Part shown: piece by piece, positions 30,911 through 40,968 of the stretch
Numbering within the stretch: the first letter of the stretch is position 1
Layout: every line of letters begins with the position of its first letter
Origin: Nepenthes gracilis
Lineage: Eukaryota; Streptophyta; Magnoliopsida; Caryophyllales; Nepenthaceae
Assembly (NCBI GenBank): GCA_033239525.1
Contig: BSYO01000031.1
Location: 4,049,793-4,113,792, forward strand
DNA length: 64,000 nucleotides
Reading direction: 5' to 3'
The notes under the pieces: model-generated
The model's input: the letters and a program-made list of their open reading frames with translations, nothing else
What the model was told of the DNA's origin: nothing
Databases searched by the model: none
Position numbers and translations under genes: made by a program

Positions 30911-32954
30911 TGATGCGTACTTGGATCCGATTTCGAACAAATTTGAATTTGTCTGGATTATTTGACCCGGTTCCGTTCACTGAGTTCGAATCCTGCACAC
31001 CACTAAAACGAACAAATGATCAGCGTGTCGGCGGGAGGTTGTCCCACCGAAAACACTCCGACGCTCAAGTCAGTAAATCCTTCTAAGCGAGAAAGGTGAC
31101 TGGAAAGCTAAAGAGAGAGTGTGAGATGGTTTGGAGTGTCGGCTTGTTGAGAATGTGTGTTCTTACTTCCTGCTCGCAGAGAGCGTAAGGAAGCGACGTC
31201 CTAAAAGCATGAAAGCTTTAGGGAATGAGTCTCAAAAGGTCTAAGAGGTCTCCAGGAATCTGAAGGTCTCTGGTGGGATTGAAGGACGGGCGCTTGTGTA
31301 GAGAGAAAGAGGAGATATGCCTCTATTCAAGCTCTATAAGCGTTCGTGTGGAAGACTGTAAGAAGTCCTTTAGGAAGCTCGTTTTCAATATTCTTAGGAA
31401 GATAAGTTACAGAGTGAGCAGGAGAGCTTCTGTTTCTGAGTGAGCTTGTGTGTATGCGAATGGGTATCTCAGAATGCATGCAAGAGAGCGTATGAGAGCA
31501 TGTAAAAGCAGATGAAAGCATGGAAAAGCCTATCATCTCCAGAATGAAGACCTTAAGCTTTTATGGATAGTAGGAGAGCCTCTTCCTCTGGTTAAGGTGG
31601 CATGCTCTTCTGGAAGCGCAGTGGCGGCCTCCTCGGGGTGGTGGGCACGGTGGTCGTGATTTGATGAATCCTCTTTTCGCTATCTGGTCACAACGGATTT
31701 TGTTTGTCACATGTTTTTGTGACCATTTTGTTGGCGCCGAGATTATTGCCGCTTTTTTTTTTTTGGAGAAGATCAGCTTTTAGAAGGACACGTGGCCATG
31801 AGAAGATCGTTGCTTTTCGTGCACGTGTCCGCCTGCTAGTTTGGGCCTGGGTCGTAGCAGGTTTGAAACCTTTTTGTGCTCTTGCTTTCTGCATCATCGG
31901 TCGGCGCTCGAGTTGACCGTCTGCCTGTGAAGTTTGTCGCTTTCTTGTAGCTTAGATGGTCAACGCTGGTGTTGATCATCTTGTACCTTTCAGGATTTGA
32001 GCCTTGGCGTCCTGTTAGGCCATTTTTAAATTGACCGTCTAATGGCTTGTTTTGAGCCTCCGTTGACCTTGGGCTAGCCTATATTCTAGCGTACCTATCA
32101 CTAGTCCCTATACCGGTGGCCAGAATTCTGGCCTCCAGCATGTTCATGACGGGATGCCTCTCACTGTCCTTCGTCGTTTGAGGATTCCGGAGGACCCTAT
32201 GAAAAACAGAGAGGAAAGCTGACCGAAACTGTTGACCATCTTTGGTCAGTTCTGGAAAAGAATGTTGACCAGAACTGTTGACCGTCTTTGGTCAGTTCCG
32301 GAGAAAAATATTGATCAGAAATGTTGATCGTCTTAGGTCAATTCCGGAGAAGAATGTTGACCGGATCTGTTGACCGTCATTGACCAGAATCCAAAAAGCT
32401 TTCTGCGAGCCCTGATTGACGCGTGACTATCAGCCAGTTTTGCAGGCCAAAAGTAGACACGCGTCTTCTTTTGGTTGGGTGGATATCTGGGCCATTAATG
32501 CGCCTGAGATTTGCCTTTTAAAGGGCCAAACAGGGAGGCGACACATGGCAGAACTGACGACGTCCTTTCTAAGGGGTTTTAAGGCGTTTTTCCATTCAAC
32601 ATTCCCTCCACGCTTTGAAATCCTTCTTTGCCTTCTTGCTTCGTCTTCGACGTAGCATTTTTGAGAAACCCTAGCCCTTCCTGTAAACCATAACCTCCGT
32701 CGCCGACATTGCTTCAGTCCTTAGAGAGGGTGACGTAAAAGCACTTTACGTCGAGTTTAATATCCGGAAAGATATTGCTTGGAGGGTCCCCGGGAAGGAC
32801 GACAGAACTTTTTCTCCACTGGCGGGGCACATTACAATATACGAGGCCCACTTAAGGAGCGGCTTCGTCTCTCTTTGCCAGACGACTTGTAGTCTGTCCT
32901 GCAAGCCTTGCGAGTTCCGATTGCCCAACTTCACTCGGATCTAGGTACGCATCA
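30911..32954 (-). mobile_element. G3: short gypsy-LTR-derived element with inverted termini and 5-bp duplication
   Basis: Flanked by exact ATTTC duplications (30906-30910 and 32955-32959). The left 1190 bp (30911-32100) are homologous to the G1/G2 LTRs and end CTATCA followed by CTAGTCCC, as at their polypurine tracts; the next about 110 bp match G2 internal sequence (GCATGTTCATGA.GGGA). The right terminus TCGGATCTAGGTACGCATCA is the reverse complement of the left terminus TGATGCGTACTTGGATCCGA at 18 of 20 positions. Thus the two ends form a terminal inverted repeat, which an ordinary LTR element of this family would not show. No gag or pol. Confidence 0.75.
32216..32375. repeat. 46-bp tandem repeat, about 3.5 units, in G3
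   Basis: Units read GAACTGTTGACCGTCTTTGG followed by TCAGTTCCGGAGAAGAATGT, with TTGACC motifs, comparable in motif content to the array of G2 and the copia LTRs. Confidence 0.85.
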
Positions 32955-32959
32955 ATTTC

Positions 32960-34128
32960 TATTATATATATATTTTTCTAAATTTTAAATATTAAAAAAA
33001 TAGATGATTCAAACATCTCATAATTTGAAAAGAAAAATGAATGGAATTTACATATAAAATAGGTATAATATTGAAATTATTATATTATTTTCATAATAAT
33101 AGTAATTATTAAGAAATATTAACCGTTATCAATATTTATATAGCTGTCATTTTTTCTATTCTATTTTTCTATATTTTTTTATTGGACATCTTAAAATTTT
33201 AGAGCTAAAAACATTAAATCTTAAAACATTTAAAGGTTCATGTTTTTATATCTAAAAAACTTAAAAATATATTAATAGTTAACTTTTTTATTTTTTTTTT
33301 CTGTTTTTTCAGTATACTTTTAGCAATCACCTCAAATATATAGTCCTTTTTTTAATTTATAAATAAACATTTTTAATTTAATTTTGAAATTTTATTTTTT
33401 ACGGAGATAAAATCTTTTATTTTTCAGTCTTAATAGTCTATCATAGGCAATTCATCCATTTTTTAATAACTAATTTGAAAGTATATTTAATTTATTTTTT
33501 TAAAAAAATTAAATTATAACTATTTATTTTAGGGGTTTAATTTCTCAGTAGTTAAAATCCTTTTATTTTTTTTATTCTTAATAGCCCGTCATTGGTAATT
33601 TATCTAATTTTTAATAACTAATTTAAAAATATATTTTATTCTTATAAACAAAATTAAATATAACTACCCATTTAAAAAAATAAAATGTCTAATAGTTTAC
33701 TGTTAAAAATATTTAATTAATTTTTGGGGATATCATAAGATGGTATAACAGTTAATTTAATTACTTTATATTAATAGATATACAAAAAAATAAATAAATG
33801 AATTAGTGTTATGATTCATGTTTTTAAATTATTTCTAAAAAAATACATATTACACTTTTTCATACAATAATTTTCACTCGGATTAAGATTAAATATTCAC
33901 AACTATTTTTCACACATATTGAATTACTTTTTAACCATTTCACAATTAATCTGCAAATATGGAATAAATAAATAAATAGTTGAAAAAGATTTAAAAAAAG
34001 AAATTAATTAATTGAATTGCACCGTCCGCCCGTTAACCAACGCCGCTTGCCGCCGCTGGAAACACCACCACCCTCCTTTAGAGTAAACTACGGAGGAGTC
34101 TGAAATCAGTCTAAAGCCAGCCGCCATT
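32960..34128. other. AT-rich intergenic DNA downstream of gene C
   Basis: No gene seen. AT-rich segments at about 33480-33540 and 33590-33690 contain diverged forms of the MITE core (AAATTAAATTATAACTATTTA). The last 100 bp before 34129 are GC-richer and lie downstream of the family-C stop codon. Confidence 0.55.
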
Positions 34129-34468
34129 TCACTGACATGCAGGAGAGTCGCCAACGATGTCCGCCATTCTCTGCTTACATTCCGGCAAATTTTCCAATGA
34201 GACGGCTTTCTCCCTCTCCGCTGCATCTCCGGAATCACCGCGCACCTCCGGAAGGTTTATCATCTCAGAGGCAACAGTGGTGGTCTCCGGCGACACTTCT
34301 AGTGACACCACATCAGGAGATAAATGGGGCTCGATGTGAGCCCGTCTTTTCCGGCATAAGCAACAAATTATCTTCTTTATGGAGAGGCAAGCGAATGACC
34401 CGTCGCCTACTCCTTCGGCGCGTTGTTATTTCCCGGTGCGGAAATGCACCAGCCGCCATATAGCGTAA
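34129..34468 (-). pseudogene. Family copy C, C-terminal part (left of Copia-2)
   Basis: The minus-strand frame continues gene C after the Copia-2 insertion: LYGGWCISAPGNNNAPKE, then a TAG stop caused by a one-base shift. In the shifted frame it goes on LSIKKIICCLCRKRRAH (aligning with SLSKKLLRCLCWEKQ of gene A), SPDVVSLEVSPETT and INLPEV...AEREKAV, and ends at TGA 34131-34129. Layout and length agree with A and F. The cysteine patch is well preserved; the PP-x-F block is weak. The shift and the 5.5-kb insertion both inactivate it. Which came first cannot be told from the sequence. Confidence 0.8.
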
Positions 34469-34473
34469 AAAGA

Positions 34474-35176
34474 TGTTGGGGATCACTCCCGTGAAAAGTT
34501 CTAACAAATTTGGAACTTGGCTGAGTGCAGCGGGCAAGGCTCAGACGGTCAGCCTTGAGAGTTGACGGTTTTGGTGAGCAAGGCTTGAGACGGTCAACTC
34601 AGGAGTTACTGGATTGGCGGATAACTTTGGATGGTTTGTTATTAACCGTTCTTGTGGTTAAGTTAAGCTGTTTCGTTGGAGAATTCTGGAGGACAACTAT
34701 TGGGCGGTGTGAAGTGTTGGCCGTCGAAAAAGAGTATAGGCGGACTACGATTGCCGCCGTTATGGAAATTACATTTCATTGCCAACTCGGTGAGTTTTCT
34801 TGGAGATATGTGATCTCGAGGCGGTTATCTTGGCGGTTTTACAGTAGAATATATTCTTATTGTTGGAAGAAATTTTTTTGATAATTTCACGTGAGTGTAA
34901 ATCTAGGGTTTACATAGTGATTGTCTTGGGCCAGAGAAAAGTTAGTGAGTTAGAGAGAAAGACGGTGAAGGAGTGTTCTTCGTTTTCTCTTATTCTCAAT
35001 TGTTGACTCCAAAATCTCATATAGTGAAACACGTTTTACGTGGGCCAGATTGTCAAGTGGTTTTCCTCGATTGAAGGGTTTTCCCACGTAAAATCTTGTG
35101 TGCATCGTTCATTGGTTTCAGTTCTTCTTTGTTGCTTCATTGAATCGGGAAAGTATTCCGCACCTCTTTCCCAACA
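34474..35176 (+). repeat. Copia-2 5' LTR
   Basis: 703 bp, TGTTGGGGATCACTCCCG to CCTCTTTCCCAACA. It is nearly the same length as the 3' LTR but differs by many one- or two-base indels. Confidence 0.93.
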
Positions 35177-35178
35177 AG

Positions 35179-35189
35179 TGGTATCAGAG
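35179..35189 (+). other. Copia-2 primer-binding site
   Basis: TGGTATCAGAG, complementary to the 3' end of initiator Met-tRNA, two bases after the LTR. Confidence 0.88.
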
Positions 35190-35215
35190 ACAGGTTCCGG
35201 GTTCAATTTTTTTTA

Positions 35216-36000
35216 ATGGCATCTTCATCGTCGAAAAATCGCCATTCAACATTGAAGCGATTTAACGGGCAGGGCAACTTCATCCTCTGGCAAGAGAGGG
35301 TAAAGAATATTCTGACGAGGGAAGGGACAGTGAAGGCATTGAGGAAGAAAGACGAGAAACCTCAATAGTTGACTGACGATGAATGGCAAGATAAGAGAGA
35401 TTTTCAAATCTGCATAATCAAAGCGTATCATGGACAACACTCTCCAAGAAGTTCTTGGCCTAATCGATCCGGCGGAGGTCAGGGGAGAAGTTGGAAAGTC
35501 GTTACAAATCCAAATCTCTAACAAACCGAGACTACACGTGAAGAAGCAGGCTACGGGCTTACGGCTATCTCGAAGGAGGTAGTTTCGAGAAACACTTAGA
35601 TGAGTTTAATCGGATATTGACGCAGATGTCTGCGCTCGATGAAAAGATAAAGGAGGAGGACAAGGCGCTTGTCCTATTGGCTTCACTGCCCGCCTCCTAT
35701 GACCATATCGTGACTACTCTTCTGTTTGGCAAGGACACCTTGGTGTTGGATGAGGTCATTGCCTCGCTACTCATGAATGAGTCCAGGAGGTCGCAAGGAA
35801 CCTCATCATCTTCCCACTCTGAAGTCCTGGTGACGGAATCCAGGGGAAGAAGCAAAGGTCGCCATCGAGAAAACGGGGAGAGAAGAGTCGCAAGAAGTCT
35901 CGATCCGAGATATCAAAATGCGAGTGCCATCATTGTGGCAAAAGGGCCACATTAAGAAGCATTGCTTCAAATGGAAGCGAAAAATGCAGAAAAGGAGAAA
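35216..36000 (+). pseudogene. Copia-2 gag, broken
   Basis: ATG 35216 begins MASSSSKNRHSTLKRFNGQG, then NFILWQERVKNIL, as in copia Gag (F-x-G-x-N-F-x-x-W motif). A TAG at 35366-35368 truncates it. A later frame (35617-35955) has the capsid stretch LASLPASYDHIVTTLL and VLDEVIASLL. The zinc knuckle is visible at about 35911-35954 as CHHCGK..., but one G appears missing in a G-run, so the H and last C of the C-x2-C-x4-H-x4-C pattern fall in the next frame. Gag would form the particle. All the key parts exist, but no single frame joins them. Confidence 0.85.
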
Positions 36001-36450
36001 GGTGACAAAGGACATGGTGAGGAAACGTCCTCCGTTTCTATAGTCACAAGAGGCGATCTACTGTTGACATGTCAAGGAGAGGTAGCAAACTTGACGGATC
36101 TGGAATTCGGATGGGTGATTGATTCGGGTGCTACTCTACATGTCACGTCAAGGAAGGAACTGTATACATCCTACACTCCTGGAGATTTCAGAGTAATTAG
36201 GATGGGAAACAAAGGAACATCTCCTGTTGTAGCCAGAGGAGATATTACTCTGATCACAAACAATGGCACGAAACTATTGTTGAAGGATGTACATCACGTT
36301 CCTGACATTCGGTTGAATGTCATCTCAGCCGGCCGACTTGATGACGAGGGCTACTGCAACACCTTCTGTGAAGGTGAATGGAAATTGACTAAAGGATCCC
36401 TTGTTGCAGCAAGGGGAAAGAAGTGCTCCGAGTCATGTATGTGATGGAGG
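35962..36450 (+). pseudogene. Copia-2 protease and start of GAG-pre-integrase
   Basis: The open frame 35962-36444 contains the aspartic protease box VIDSGAT (about 36115-36136), then ITLITNNGTKLLLKDVHHVP and LNVISAGRLDDEG, the typical copia protease-to-integrase bridge. It ends at a TGA just before the pre-integrase HGRLGRMS region (36510-36535), which is in another frame. The protease cleaves the Gag-Pol polyprotein. The catalytic Asp is present, but the segment is isolated from gag and integrase by frameshifts. Confidence 0.85.
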
Positions 36451-36552
36451 TCCGTCCATGGCCGGAGATGTAAATGCTGCGATCTGTAAGGAAGCGAGAG
36501 AGGATTTGTGGCACGGGAGGTTGGGCCGTATGAGTGAAAAGGTGCATGCATC

Positions 36553-37467
36553 TTGACTAGGAAGGGCTTGATCAAAGGAACAAAAGAGGACAGGATAAAC
36601 TTGTGTCCTCACTGTTTGGCCGGGAAACAAAGAAGAGTGTCTTTCAATGGAGTCCCGTCGGCCCCAAAAACCGGACTGCTTGATCTGATACACACAGATG
36701 TGTGTGGTCCGTTCAAAGAAAAATCCAACGGTGGTGCTCAGTACTTCGTTTCTTTTATTGACGATTGCTCAAGAAAGTTGTGGGTCTATCCACTTAAGAC
36801 CAAGGATCAGGTTTTTGGTGTCTTTGAGCAGTTTCATGCTCTGGTGGAGCGTCAGCAGGGGAAGAAACTGAAGGCCATCCGTAGTGACAACGGTGGCGAA
36901 TACTTGGGTCCTTTTGATGCCTACTGCCGTCTGCATGGTATTAGACACCAACGGACACCACCTAAGACACCACAACTAAATGGAGTGGCAGAACGGATGA
37001 ATCGTACCCTCTTAGAGAGAGTACGCTGTATGCTTTCAGAAGCAAAGCTTCATACTTCTTTCTGGGCAGAAGCACTCCGGGCAGCGGCCTACATCATCAA
37101 CAGGTCACCCAGCAAGCCTCTGATGGGTGAAGTGGCAGAGAAGATATGGACGGGAAAGGAGCCGTCTTATGATCATTTGCGTATATTCGGATGCAAAGCA
37201 TTCGTCCATGTTCCTAGAGATGAGAGAACAAAACTGGAGCCAAAGACGGTGCAATGCGTTTTTCTGGGCTATGGTGAGGACGAATTGGGCTACAGATTTT
37301 ATGATCCTGCTACTAGAAAACTGGTCCGGTCAAGGGATGTCACATTTGCTGAGAATGAGACGATCGAAGACATTGGCAGGAAAGAAAAATGCAGTGATAA
37401 ACTGACGGACAAAGGAAGCGTTGAAGATGTTCGTCCTGTGTTAGAATCGAGCTCGGGCGGTCAATGA
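36553..37467 (+). pseudogene. Copia-2 integrase, longest intact segment
   Basis: An open frame of 304 codons. The end of the zinc-binding domain is LCPHCLAGKQ (about residues 17-26). The catalytic core has D in IHTDVCGPF (49), D in IRSDNGGEY (112) and E in LNGVAERMNRT (147), giving the D-D-35-E spacing. The C-terminal part has the copia-typical RIFGCKAFVHVP and FLGYGEDELGYRFYDP. Integrase joins the DNA copy to the host genome. All three catalytic residues are present, but the frame has no upstream continuity and ends at 37465-37467, before RT. It is the domain best suited for classifying this element. Confidence 0.92.
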
Positions 37468-37523
37468 GCGGTTGGACAGGTTTGAAGGTTATGAGCGATT
37501 GAAGACATTGGAGAGAGGCAATT

Positions 37524-38470
37524 GTGCCAAACGATGACCAGACGGAAAATATGTCTCAACCTCGAAAGAAAGCTGTTATTAGACGATCCTCCCGGAACAG
37601 ACGACCATCTGTTCGTATGCCCTCCAGTGAGTATGTAATGCTCACTGATGCCGGTGAGCCAGAAGACTATGAGGAGGCTATTAACAGCGATTGCAAGGAG
37701 AAATGGCTGGAGGCCATGGAGGATGAGATGAGTTCTCTTCACAAGAATCACACCTATGATCTCGTTGCACTTCCCAAGGGGAAGAAGGCACTGAAGAACA
37801 AGTGGGTCTTCAGGGTGAAAACAGATGAGAACACCAAGGAGTCTAGGTACAAGGCACGTTTGGTGGTGAAAGGCTTGGACAACGGAAAGGAATTGATTTT
37901 GATGAAATATTTGCTCCAAGAGTGAAGATGTCCTCCATACGGTCGTGTTGGGTCTTGCGCCACACAAGACCTTGAGGTGGAGCAAATGGATGTCCGAACA
38001 GCATTTCTTCATGGAGAGCTTGAGGAGGAAATTTACATGGAACAGCCTGAAGGTTTTGAGGCTAAAGGGAATGAACAGTTGGTCTATTGCTTGAAGAAAA
38101 GCCTGTATGGCCTAAAGCAAGCTCCCAGGCAGTGGTATAAGAAGTTCGAGTCTGTCATGGTCACCCAAGGATACCGACGGACTACTCGTGACCCTTTGTG
38201 TATTTGTGCGAGAGGTTTTCTCGATGATGTTGTCATCCTTCTCTTATATGTGGATGACATCTTTGATAGTTAGGCGAAATGTTGACCGGATAAAGAAGCT
38301 AAAGGAGCAGCTTGGACGGTCATTTGCCATGAAGGACCTTGGATCGGCAAAGCAAATTCTAGGAGTTAGAATTATGCGCGATCGGAAGGCAAAGAGATTA
38401 TTGTTGTCTCAAGAAAGCTATCTTGAGAAAGTGCTTGTTGATTCAACATGGACAAGTCGAAGTCTGTGAA
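37524..38470 (+). pseudogene. Copia-2 reverse transcriptase, broken
   Basis: Pieces in three frames. 37524-37925 has the entry EKWLEAMEDEMSSLHKNHTY and KNKWVFRVK, YKARLVVKG, and ends in a frameshift before the first catalytic region. 37977-38273 has QMDVRTAFLHGELEEEIYM, KKSLYGLKQAPRQWYKKF and YVDD (about 38250-38261). 38280-38469 has FAMKDLGSAKQILGVRI and LLSQESYLEKV. A single-base change puts a TAG shortly after YVDD. RT activity is impossible from this copy, but the motifs place it next to Copia-1. Confidence 0.9.
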
Positions 38471-38499
38471 CACACCCTTGGCAAATCACTTCAAACTGA

Positions 38500-39225
38500 G
38501 CACTAGTCAATGCCCAGTCCTCCGATGATGAAAAAGGTACATGAAGGGCGTTCCTTATTCTTCTCTTTGTGGGAAGTCTAATGTATGCATTGGTATGTAC
38601 CCAGGCCGGACATAGCTCATGCCGTTGGGACTGTTAGTCGGTTTCTATCAAATCCAGGCAAGGAGCATTGGTCCTTGATTAAATGGATCATCACGATATA
38701 TCCAGGAACCACGAAGAGGTGCTTATGCCTTGGAAGTGACAAACCGCGGTTGGTGGGATATTCGAGATGCGGACATGGCAGGAGACATTGACTCACGCAA
38801 ATCTACATCGGGTTATTTGGTAACATTTGCGGGCGGAGGCGATTTCACAGCAATCAAGCTACAAAAATGTGTGGCCTTATCCACAATCAAGCCGAGTATA
38901 TTGCAATTACGAGGCGTGCAAGGAGATGTTGTGGATGAAGAAATTTGTTCAAGAGTTGGGTCTTGACGGGAGAAGTATACGTGATACCTTGATGATAGTC
39001 GAGTGCAATACATCTCGGCAAAATTCTTCATTTCACTAAGATCCAAGCACATTGATGTGCGGTATCATTGGATAAGGGGAAGTGCTTGAAGCTCTCCTGT
39101 TATTGGAGAAGATCAAGTCTGGATGACAATGGAGCGGAGACATGATGACTAAAGCCTTGCAAGAGGGAAGCATGAAGTATGTTGCAAGAAAACGGGGCTC
39201 ATGGATCTAACTTCCTCTCGGTCGT
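38500..39225 (+). pseudogene. Copia-2 RNase H, heavily frameshifted
   Basis: Homologous to Copia-1 2918-3460, with readable pieces RPDIAHAVGTVSRFLSNPGK, ADMAGDIDSRKSTSGYLV and RSKHIDVRYHW in different frames. It is much more damaged than the Copia-1 domain, mostly by one-base losses. Confidence 0.85.
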
Positions 39226-39235
39226 GAGGGAAGTT

Positions 39236-39937
39236 TGTTGGGATCACTCCGTGAAGAAGTTGACAAATTTGGAACTTGTGATGCAGCGGGCAAGGCTCGG
39301 ACAGTTAACGCAGAGTTGACCGGTTTTGGTGAGCAAGGCTTGAGGACGGTCAATCGGGAGTTGACCGGATTGGCGGATAACTGGATGGTTTGTTATTAAC
39401 CGTTCTTGTGGTTAAGTTAAGCTGTTTCGTTTGAGAATTCTCGAGGAGGACTATTCAGGGCGGTCAACGAAGTGTTGACCGTCGAAAAGAGTATAGGCGG
39501 ACTACGGTTGGCCGCCCGTTATGGAAATTTGTTTCATTGCCAACTCAATGAGTTTTCTTGGAGATATGTGATCTCAGGCAGTTATGCTGAAGGCGGTTTT
39601 CCGGTAGAATATATTCTTATTGTTGGAAAGAATTTTTTTTTGATAATTTCACGTGAGTGTAAATCTAGGAGTTTACATAGTGATTGTCTTGGGCGGAGAA
39701 AAAGTTAGTGAGTTAGAGAGAAAGACGGTGAAGGAGTGTTCTTCGTTTTCTCTTATTCTCAATTGTTGACTCCAAAATCTCATATAGTGAAACACGTTTC
39801 TGTGGACGGATTGTCCGTGTTTTTTCCGCCGATTGAGAAGGGTTTTACGTAAAATCTTGTGTGCATCGTTCATTGGTTTCAATTCTTCTTTGTTGCTTCA
39901 TTGAATCGGGAAAGTATTCCGCACCTCTTTCCCAACA
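39236..39937 (+). repeat. Copia-2 3' LTR
   Basis: 702 bp, TGTTGGGATCACTCCGTG to CCTCTTTCCCAACA, preceded by the purine run GAGGGAAGTT. It contains several TTGACC/GGTCAA motifs near 39330-39480. Confidence 0.93.
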
Positions 39938-40016
39938 AAAGATTGGCCAGAAAAGTAATAAGCACGAGTGACGATAGAGAAATGAAGATGATGGCAGAAT
40001 TGTTGATGCCTGCCAT
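39938..40016 (-). pseudogene. Family copy C, N-terminal part (right of Copia-2)
   Basis: ATG at 40016 on the minus strand opens MAGINNSAIIFISLSSLVLI followed by TFLANL, matching the N-terminal membrane segment of gene A (MAGLSHIVIIFISLSLFFLF). The frame runs into the Copia-2 LTR through the duplicated AAAGA. Removing the element and one duplication copy rejoins the frame with the part at 34468-34129, so the insertion hit a coding exon at the end of the membrane segment. Upstream (40017-40330) is a GC-richer leader/promoter-like region. Non-functional as it stands. Confidence 0.85.
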
Positions 40017-40937
40017 GGTTAATTGTCGAAGGGTTTTAGAGGCGACAAAGTTGGGAAGGTAACCGAAGAGCACTGTTTTTTGGTTGATCGGTGGTTGTTG
40101 ACGATGGAGAATGAGATGCGGATTAATAAGTAGTAGTGGGAATGGGGAAGGTTACAAGCTTGCCTGCGGTTAACCCTTTTGAAAATAAAGCAGTTGGAAG
40201 CTGCCGGAAAATATGAGAGCGGTTGAACTTGGTAGGGAATTAGATGACCGGAGAAAATGTGGAGACTGAGGTGAGAATGGCTAACCGCCGGAGGAGTAGA
40301 GAACGTTTAAACGGTCAAAAAGATGAATATCACAAATTTAAAAATTTAAGACTATATATAAATATAAATTCTGAGAATTTCATGCTTTACGGTATAATAT
40401 TAAGTTTTTTAAATATTTAACATATTTTTAATATATATGACATGTAAAAATATAATTTTAAGCAATAAAAAAACGACCACATCTTGATTTTCCATGCTTG
40501 TTTTAAAGTTTTTTTAAAAATGTATTTTTATAAAAAAAAATATGATATTAAAAATATTAAGTTTTTTTATGTATTTTTAGGAAATGATCATTTTTCGACA
40601 TGTCAAAAATGTGTATTTTTTTGGGTAAAGAGAATCTTTTACTTTTATATAAATGTGAAATATTTAAAAATTAGTATTTCAATTCACAAATACTATTTTT
40701 TTATTTTTCTTTAACGAGTATTTACGTAAATATTACAGATTTTTATATTCAGGAAAAATCTTTCACTTACCAATTTTTATATTGTTAAACAATATCTCAT
40801 GTAAAATTTAAAATGAAAAATGACTTGCCCCATCATATTTTAATTTTTTTAAAAATAAATTTTTAGGGAAAAGATATAATACATAAAATAAAATACTAAT
40901 AACCAAAGTTCTACCTCATCACAAAATCACATTTCTT

Positions 40938-40968
<31 letters not shown>

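Larger units (their letters stand above)
34474..39937 (+). mobile_element. Copia-2: complete Ty1/copia element (Tnt1/Tork-like), inactivated
   Basis: 5464 bp with LTRs 34474-35176 and 39236-39937 (TGTTGGG ... TTTCCCAACA), flanked by the exact duplication AAAGA (34469-34473 and 39938-39942). Primer-binding site TGGTATCAGAG at 35179, gag from 35216, protease, integrase, RT and RNase H in the copia order, and polypurine tract at 39226. The polyprotein is broken by at least six small frameshifts or stops; the integrase segment (36553-37467) is still open. It inserted in the membrane-segment codons of family gene C, in the opposite orientation. It is the closest relative of Copia-1. Confidence 0.95.

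Noticed and set aside
30960..30995. GAGTTCGAATCC stretch resembling a tRNA T-loop
   Set aside because: No acceptor or anticodon stem around it; it lies inside the G3 LTR and has counterparts in related LTRs.
36553..37467. Intact integrase frame as a sign of an active element
   Set aside because: gag, RT and RNase H of the same element are frameshifted, so the element cannot be autonomous.
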